DNA from: Taeniopygia guttata
Lineage: Eukaryota; Chordata; Aves; Passeriformes; Estrildidae
Length of the DNA stretch: 64,000 nucleotides
Assembly (NCBI RefSeq): GCF_048771995.1
Contig: NC_133043.1
Span: forward strand, 10,806,501-10,870,500
Direction: 5' to 3'
Each line of letters starts with the position of its first letter. The first letter of the stretch is position 1. This document shows positions 57,125 to 64,000 of the stretch, piece after piece. A program made the translations under genes and the position numbers. The notes beneath the pieces are model-generated. The model saw only the letters and a program-made list of their open reading frames with translations, was not told the DNA's origin and did no database searches.

Positions 57125-60100
57125 CACCAGGGCAGGGAGCAGCTGGATCAAGACCTGGACGTTTTGTGGAATTGGAATTTCACGTGCAGCAGAGAGGAGC
57201 TTCAGCTCGTTTAAACACCGATGTCTGCTCTGGACTGAGGTTTTTGAACTGAGGTTCATACTTGTGAGTGAACTAGAGCTGAGGAAAAAGCCATGCTTCT
57301 GCACTCATGGAAACTTTCACAGCTGAATTACCACAACTGGTTTGCTTTTAGGTTGGTGGAGATGCCCTCCAGCCTTTCCAGCTGGAATGTGTTTTTCTAA
57401 TGGCTGAAAAGGGACAGATGCTGCAACCCTTCCTTGCTGTGCAATCAGGTCTTCTGCACATACACAGCACAATGTTTCAGAGAGGTGTTTCATACCCTTG
57501 GAAAGGGGAACAGCTGGGGGTTTGACCTGCTTCCATCTGCCCCAGAAGAGTTCCAGAGCAGAAAACCAGACCAAGCAGAATATGGGTTGATGTTCTGACA
57601 GCAGCCTGCTCCTGGCTGCCATCTCTGCTTGGGAGCAAGAGCAGTAACTCTGTGCACCCGCTTGTGCAGTGCATTTCTTATAAGCTTCACTGGGAGAGTA
57701 GAGGATCTGGGAGCTCTGGGAAGGTACTCAGCAAGAAAACTGCTTTTGGACCAAAGGTTTCTGGAAATGTTATTTAGGAAATGACCTTTTTCAGTGGCTT
57801 TGTAAGCCAAAGAGTACCCTGAGGTCTTGAGTCCCCAACATATTGTTCAAAGTAATTGTACCATGACTTGCACTGAATGATCCTGTGACTTGACTTTGCT
57901 TTAGTTCGGTGAGAGACTAATTCTAGTTTTTGTAAATAGCAACATCATAGTTTTTGGGGAGGCTTTTTGAAGGAAAACTGGGACAAAAGGAGCATCTTTT
58001 TTAGCTGTTTAGAGAGAAGGGCTTGAAAGAAATAGTGATGATTGGCAAATGTGGGGTATTTTTTAAAAAACTTGTTGAAGAACATGGCTCCTAATTACCT
58101 GAGAATGATCAGTAGTAAGTCAGTCTGGTAACTTTCAATTGTAAGTGTGGAGGCTGAGAGCTAAGTTTGCAGAGGTGGCATTCATGTGTATAATTTGATT
58201 GTGGGGAAAAAGCATGGAAGCATTTGTTTTCTGACTGGCTCTTAGGGGGTAAAGATTGCTTTGTTGGTTACCCTCATTTCCCTTATGGATATAAAGTAGG
58301 GAAAAAGATGAGTGGTTGATCCTGGTAGTGGAGGTTCAGAACACCTACAACAGTACACAGGGACTGTCAGCTTGGCATGTCTGAAGCTTCTCAGGTTAAA
58401 AGCTCAGGTGAAAACATCTTCATGGTTAACAAAAGTAAAAGATCTTATTCATGTTCATTTTGTTGTTAGAATTTTAAGCCTGCAGCAGGTGAGAACTGAG
58501 TTGAGGTTTAAAATATCTCACTGAGTAAATTCAGTTTAGTTACGGAAGGTGCTCTTCCAAGTAGGAAGAGAATTTATCCTGTGTAAGCCAAAGTCATAAG
58601 AAGGTGAGAGCTTTGGTCTGAACTTTGAATGTTGCTGCTTTTGTCATGATCCCCCAGTGTTTAATTTTTTTTTCTTTACGCTGACTGAAAATGAGATAAT
58701 TGGGTAAAATAGGCTGTGTTTCTAGGTTTTTTAAAATGAAACCATTTTTCAAAGCCCTGTAAAATTATGTTTGCATTAACAGTGAATAATCTATTTATAT
58801 TTTAAAATAATTTATTGAAACTTGGCAAAGTCAGTATTTTTAAAAAACCTTCAACTGTAATCCTCTTTGGAAAGCCTTTTTAACTTGATGGTATTCTTTG
58901 TAGAAAGTGTATGTACTAGAACTTCAATACTACTGATTCTCAGTGAATTTATAGCAGTCTGAAAATGTGATTAGAGTGTAATGAACTGTAAAGCAGAAGC
59001 CATTTGTAAATTCCATATTCATTAGCCTTATACACCTCACTTTAATTATTTTACTGTATGTAAATATAGATGAAAAATGAGAGTAAAATATATGTAAAAA
59101 GTGTTTAAAATACCCTAAGTATGCTATGATAGATTAATCCATTACTTTTTTTTTAGTTATGGGCTTCAATTTGTATTAGCTTCAAAAATCTTACCAGTTA
59201 AGTTATTACTGTTTTAATAACTTGTAACCATCAGCACCCTGAAAGTATTTAAGTTCTATTCTGTAGTTCTTATGTAGCTGTTGTTTATAAACAAATGAGA
59301 AATCCCTGGAAAAGGAGGGTATGTGCTCTGCAAAGCAGTATTTGAAATGACACCACTGGCTACTTTAAACTATTTCTAATACAGTTTAGACTTCCCCTGA
59401 AGTTGATTTGATGATTATTCAAATTGGTTTATAGCCCAAGAACCTTTAACTGTTGAAAAACTTCACTCTTTTGACTCCTGACATCTAGAAAAGAAATAAT
59501 TGATGCCAAGGTTGGAAGTCTCCCTGGGCTTCTCCACCTGTGCCCCAGGGTTGTGCTTCCTCCCACTGCAGCTTGCCATGAGTCCAGTCCAACAGGTGTG
59601 ACATCCTCTGGGAAAGATAAATCCATCATTCCTGCTGCAGAAACAAAGTGACAGTAGCATCTAACTGGGTGCTTGTCTGGGAAAACCCTGCTAAGCGGTC
59701 TTGGCTTTGGAGGTGAAGAAGTTTGTGTCTCACCAATGACTGTAAGTGATGGCAGCAAACATGGCCATGGTGGCTGTGGGGAAATTGTGGAATTGTACTT
59801 ATGGTTTAGAGAACATTCTGTCAGGTTGAAATGTCTCTGTGACTCTGTAGCTGTCATATGTGTGGCAAAAAAAGGTCTTGTAAAACATAGTTAGCCCTGG
59901 AGTCTGAGGGAAGCCTGGCTGTTCCCAGCTGTTCTTTGGTTTCAGTGTTTCCTCCTTTCTGCTGTGTTGCAAATTGGGTTAAAGCCTGTTTGGAATTACT
60001 TCATGGAGCCATTTCCAGTGTTAGCCCAGTCTGGCCTCAGCAATGGGCTCCCAGATTGTCTGGCAGCAGGAATGGACTTGGCTGATTTGTAACAGAGCTG

Positions 60101-61020
60101 CAGTTGCCCAATGCTCTGGTGTGCACTGTGAATATAAACTGCTCCATGCTTTTTAAATGTTGTAGGTGCATAGAGCACCATTTCAAACAGCTCCTCCATC
60201 CAAGGAATTACTCCTTGTAGGTCGGAGCCCTGGAAATCCCCACAGTAAATTCTCTGTCTGGGAGAGGGGACTCTGCAGCTGGAGCTCCTGTCCTGCACTG
60301 AAGAGTTTTCCCTAATCCTGTTAATCATAAACATTGGAAAAATAGAGAAAAGAGTATTTCAAAAAGCCAAATGACAAGTTGTTTCTTCTGCCAGCCTGTA
60401 TATTACAGCTTTGTGTAAAATGTACAGGGTAAATAATAATAGATTGTCAAGCACTTCAAAGTGAGTTCATTAAGTTTATTTTTAAGTTGTATTGCTGCAT
60501 TCAGTAGCAAGTTGTGTCAGATTCTGATAACTTCCTTTAATGTAGGTTCTCAGTCCTGTGACAGGCAATACAAAAAGCATAAATCTGCATGGAGAGCCTT
60601 TCTGTGGGTCCTCTCCTTGTCTGGCTCACTTTTTACTTGCTCACTCATGTTGAGAGGATGTGCTGGGTATTTTTATGTGCACAGAACCTCCTGTCAAAGG
60701 ATTTGTCAGACAAGAAAATTGGAATGGCTTCACACAGCTCTTCTTGGCCCAGTGACCCACCTGGTCGGATTTCCAGTCACCGTCACCAGCAGGATTCCAA
60801 AGGTTTCCCAACAGCCCTGGCCTCTATTGAAAGTACAATCTTAGTTCTCATTGCTGCTGGGGAGGAACATCCCTTTTCTCCGCAGGTTCTGAGAACCGAT
60901 TCCTAAAGAGTTTGGTTTCAGTCTGGCCAATTCCTTCTGGTTCTGTGCTACATTGCACTGAAGCTTTTACAGTGTGTGTTACTGTATCTCACTGGTTCAA
61001 TAAAAAGCTCTGCACCTTTA
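57125..61020 (+). other. DGKE: DGKE 3' untranslated region (long form)
   Basis: No canonical AATAAA occurs for 3.9 kb after the stop codon. The stretch is non-coding, T-rich and lacks recognisable repeats, as expected of a long UTR; human DGKE also has a long 3' UTR. The true end may be at a later signal or, with variant signals, earlier. Confidence 0.55.
60999..61004 (+). terminator. DGKE: first canonical AATAAA poly(A) signal after DGKE
   Basis: TTCAATAAAAAGCTCTGC is the first perfect hexamer downstream of the stop codon. Further hexamers follow at 61223-61228 and 62503-62508, so alternative ends are possible. Confidence 0.45.
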
Positions 61021-63050
61021 GCTGTGATCAGCACAATGGCATCAGTGTTAGAGTAGTTAATTGGTTTTTACTTGGCAGCAAATGCTTTTGGTAGAGCAGC
61101 ACTGTAACCCAGGTAGTCTGTCGGGAAGAGCAGGACACTTAAAAATCTTCAGTGTTCTAACTGAAAATCCTTTTTGGGTCTATATTTCATACTGACTACT
61201 AGCAGTTTTCTTCCTTTTGGGAAATAAAAAATTAAGTCTTCAGTTGGAATTAAATTAGGCTGTCTTCAGATTCAAAACCACTAGGATGTAACTGATTCTT
61301 TTGAATGTCAGCCACTTAATTAGAAATGCTGGTTTCTTCTGAGAAATGAGAGGTGCTTCTTAAACACAGGGATGAGGCAGCAGAGATCACTTCTTCCTGT
61401 GGTAATAAAGTACATGGAGAGAATTTACACATTCTTTATTTCAGCAGTGTTGAGGCCACAGTTCTAAAGCACGACGTAATCACGATTTTATCATCTAAGA
61501 GTGCTGAATACCCAATTCAGGCTTTGGGCATCTCAGGGAGATACATCAAGCTGGAATAAAGCCACATGCCTTGACTAAGCCTAGTTGTGTTGTGCAGATT
61601 GACCTTAGCTGAGGATCTGGCCCTTAACTGTTCAAAAGTGTGAATGTGCTCAAAATTGTACTTTTTAATACTGCCCTGTGTCCTGTGCTGTGTTCCCCTA
61701 CTGCTGTATGTGGTTAATTATTTGCATTGTTTAATTTGCAACTTGTTTGTAGATTTCAGCATAAAGATTGTTTTCTTTTTAAGATTATGTAGGAGCTTAT
61801 ATTGTATGTGAGTTTGTTGCATTCTGTACCTTCAAGGTTTACATCCCTCAAAAGCCATTTTGTCTGCTACACAAACTGCTGTAATCCTTCAAGTACCTCC
61901 AGCCATCTTCTCTTTCTGGGATTTTTGTAGTTAAACAGAATGGATTTTTATTTTTGTAGCTTGTAACTTCAGTATGTATAGTAGTTGTTTAGTAAGTAGT
62001 GATCAGAATACTGTAAAATGTTGCTTTTAAGAGCTGTAAATTTAATTAGTAATTACTACTTACAAGAAGATATCAGCATGTTAACAGTTTAAAAAAATAC
62101 TATTTAGCTGCACATGCTGTGATGCTGCCACATGGGATTTATATTGAATGTGTTTGTGTATATGTTTTAAAGTGGCACTAAAGAAGGAAAATATGAGCCT
62201 AAAGTGCAAGAAATAGCTCAAAAAATAGAATTCATAACATTTTAGGTAGTTTTCAATTGAGAAAGGTGACATTTGGGGTTCAGTATTTTTTTATTTTCCA
62301 CCAGGCAGTAAGGAGTGACCACTGCACTCTTGGCAGATCAGTTGTTTCCTTATGGTGTAGTTTGAGATCTGTGTTTAGTGTCTGCACCATTCCTGCCCCT
62401 CAGAGAGCAAAACCCCAGAGCAACCCCACAGCTCTCAGCTGTACAGTATGTGAGGTCTTACTTGCCATGAAAGAACCAGTTAGCGTGATTTTGAACCTCT
62501 AAAATAAATGTTTAAATCCAAATTGGTAAATTTTTGCTTGGCATCAAGCCATGTTTTCAAACCCCAAACTGGTTTTCCTTTGGTTTTGAAGAGAAGGCAG
62601 GTTGAAATGGAAAGGTAAGAAGGTAACCCTGTAAAAGTAATAGTTATAAAAGCAGAGACATCTGGTTTTATTTGCTGCAGAGGCAGAGTGAGCGTGCTTT
62701 TGGCTCATACACATTTGTGATGGTCGGTGCAGTGGTTACATGGGCACAATGTGTGATTTGGGTCAGGTTCTGCCTGAGAAGCTGCAGCTTCAGTGGAGCC
62801 ACAGAACTGCCCTGTCCTGTGGTTACTGCACATTAACAGGGGAAACTGAACGCTTCAGTTGGTTGTACCATGGCCTCTCTCTGTGACTTACATTCCCTAA
62901 AATTCTCTATTGAGAAACATCTGCTCCATATTCTTCATAAACATTTGTAAATACAGATTTTTCCCAGCACTGGCTGTTACTGAATTTCCTAATGCATCTG
63001 TTTGTCTTCTTGTTTGTACTGTTCCTCTGTAGATTTAAGGGCGTGGATTA
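61021..63050. other. DGKE downstream DNA or extended 3' UTR
   Basis: AT-rich non-coding sequence with additional poly(A) signals. No exon with matching splice sites is seen. In human the next gene is TRIM25 on the opposite strand, but no TRIM25 coding sequence could be recognised here. Confidence 0.45.
61555..61560 (+). terminator. DGKE: AATAAA poly(A) signal, alternative DGKE 3' end
   Basis: GGAATAAAGCCACATGCC is followed by the GT-rich stretch TAGTTGTGTTGTGCAG within 40 bp, the arrangement expected of a working poly(A) site. Confidence 0.45.
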
Positions 63051-63087
63051 AAGTATTTAAACTCAGCTTTTTCTTTTCCTTGCAATG

Positions 63088-63660
63088 CAGAAAAACAAAT
63101 GTGAGTCTTCAACTCTGCAACAGCCCCGGGATGAGGATGTCTGCCTGGCTCTGGGAGGGCTGCAGCAGGATGAGCTTAGGCATTTTGAGAACAAAGTTGA
63201 ATTTTGTTCAACTCTGTGGCCATGCTACTGCTCGAAATTCCTGGTGAAAAATTTGAGCATCTCAAACCTCAACAGATGGGAAAAATTCTAGACAGCATAG
63301 TAATGTCATCTGGAGATAAAACTAACACTGGTAACCTGCAAAGACCACAACAGCTGTTTGCCTGCTCCGGTTCCTTCTCCACCCCGGGCAGGAGCTGAGG
63401 TCGTGTGGCTTTTCAGTAGGTGTGGTTAAAATCGTTTGAATTCCCAGGCTTCAACAGTAATGTGAAATGTCCATATTGTTCCTTCTCACCTCTGTTGCCA
63501 CTGATTTGGGGATCTTAAAACAGCTTCTGATGCTGCACATTATTTACTCGAAGCGGGGAAGGAGCCCTGCAAATGCCTTACCTGTGATGAGCAGTTTCAA
63601 ATAAGAGTTTTAACAGGAGATGTTTTGGTGTCGGTAGAAACTGGAGATGGGGCAGGAGGT
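63088..63660 (+). other. unidentified exon-like or decayed coding stretch
   Basis: A good acceptor (CTTTTTCTTTTCCTTGCAATGCAG) ends at 63090. It is followed by two overlapping open frames: one with DEDVCLALGGLQQDELRHFE, the other with LEIPGEKFEHLKPQQMGKIL, in a protein-like composition. Further on, NVKCPYCSFS (in the second frame) and GKEPCKCLTCDEQF (in another frame) look like C2H2 zinc-finger fragments. Stops and frame changes interrupt it. It could be a decayed zinc-finger pseudogene or chance. I do not recognise the parent. Confidence 0.2.
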
Positions 63661-64000
63661 GCTGCTGAGAGCAAATCAGCAAAACTCCCACGGGGCTTTC
63701 CCCAGCGAGGGGAAACGCTGCTGCCAGGAGACGTTCAGGGATCAAGTGGCTCAATGCTTTCTCCTGATGGCAGCAGATGGGTTCGTTTGGGCTTTTGGAA
63801 GTGAATAAATCCTCCTGTGGGGCCACTTTATCATAGTGTCAGTTCCCTCCCCAGGTTCTCTCCTCTGTTCCCTGGTCTCATTTGCACAAAAGAAGAAGGG
63901 CTCTGGCCTCTCAGCTCCTGTATTATGCCACAATCAAACCTTTTAAGGACTGTTTGTGTGTTGTTTTCCATTCAGGATGGGGTCAGAGCATAGATAATCA
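63661..64000. other. non-coding right edge of the window
   Basis: No gene, repeat or regulatory site is recognisable in the last 340 bases on either strand. Confidence 0.5.

Noticed and set aside
63578-63933. Minus-strand frames at the right edge as the 3' end of TRIM25
   Set aside because: No SPRY or other TRIM25 sequence could be recognised. Gene order alone is not enough to call it.

Overview
The window is vertebrate genomic DNA with the character of a bird genome. It has short introns, CR1 LINE 3' ends, an avian-type ERVL-like LTR, very old amniote MIR-like SINE relics, and GC-rich minisatellites. Two host genes can be read exon by exon. Everything else is non-coding. All family and gene names come from remembered sequence patterns; no alignment was run.

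Layout. Positions 1-41,700 form a gene desert. It holds a small CpG-rich block beside two oppositely oriented pentamer arrays (about 2,890-3,653), a cluster of ancient SINE and palindromic repeat relics (about 4,090-7,377), a perfect 24-bp palindrome (10,676-10,699), a 1-kb minisatellite of 29-bp units (15,829-16,860), an LTR that appears to stand alone (about 28,057-28,580) and scattered low-complexity tracts. No convincing coding exon was found there. In human, the corresponding interval lies between NOG and C17orf67, so regulatory DNA for NOG could be present, but that is inference from gene order.

Positions 41,748-45,899 (minus strand) hold the three coding exons of the C17orf67 homologue, a 90-residue protein with a signal peptide. 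Positions 48,148-57,124 (plus strand) hold all eleven coding exons of DGKE, diacylglycerol kinase epsilon (546 residues), with every splice junction readable and in phase. The two genes diverge from a shared 2.2-kb interval. That interval contains a CR1 3' end flanked by a 52-bp imperfect direct repeat, then a CpG island with a (GGAGCC)n-type hexamer array and a short upstream ORF. This head-to-head order matches human 17q22.

Positions 57,125-64,000 are the long DGKE 3' UTR (canonical poly(A) signals at 60,999, 61,223, 61,555 and 62,503) and downstream DNA. An exon-like or decayed coding stretch that I could not identify lies near 63,088-63,660.

Function. DGKE phosphorylates arachidonoyl-diacylglycerol at membranes in the phosphatidylinositol cycle. 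C17orf67 encodes a small, apparently secreted protein of unknown function. Nothing in the sequence links the two beyond their shared promoter interval.
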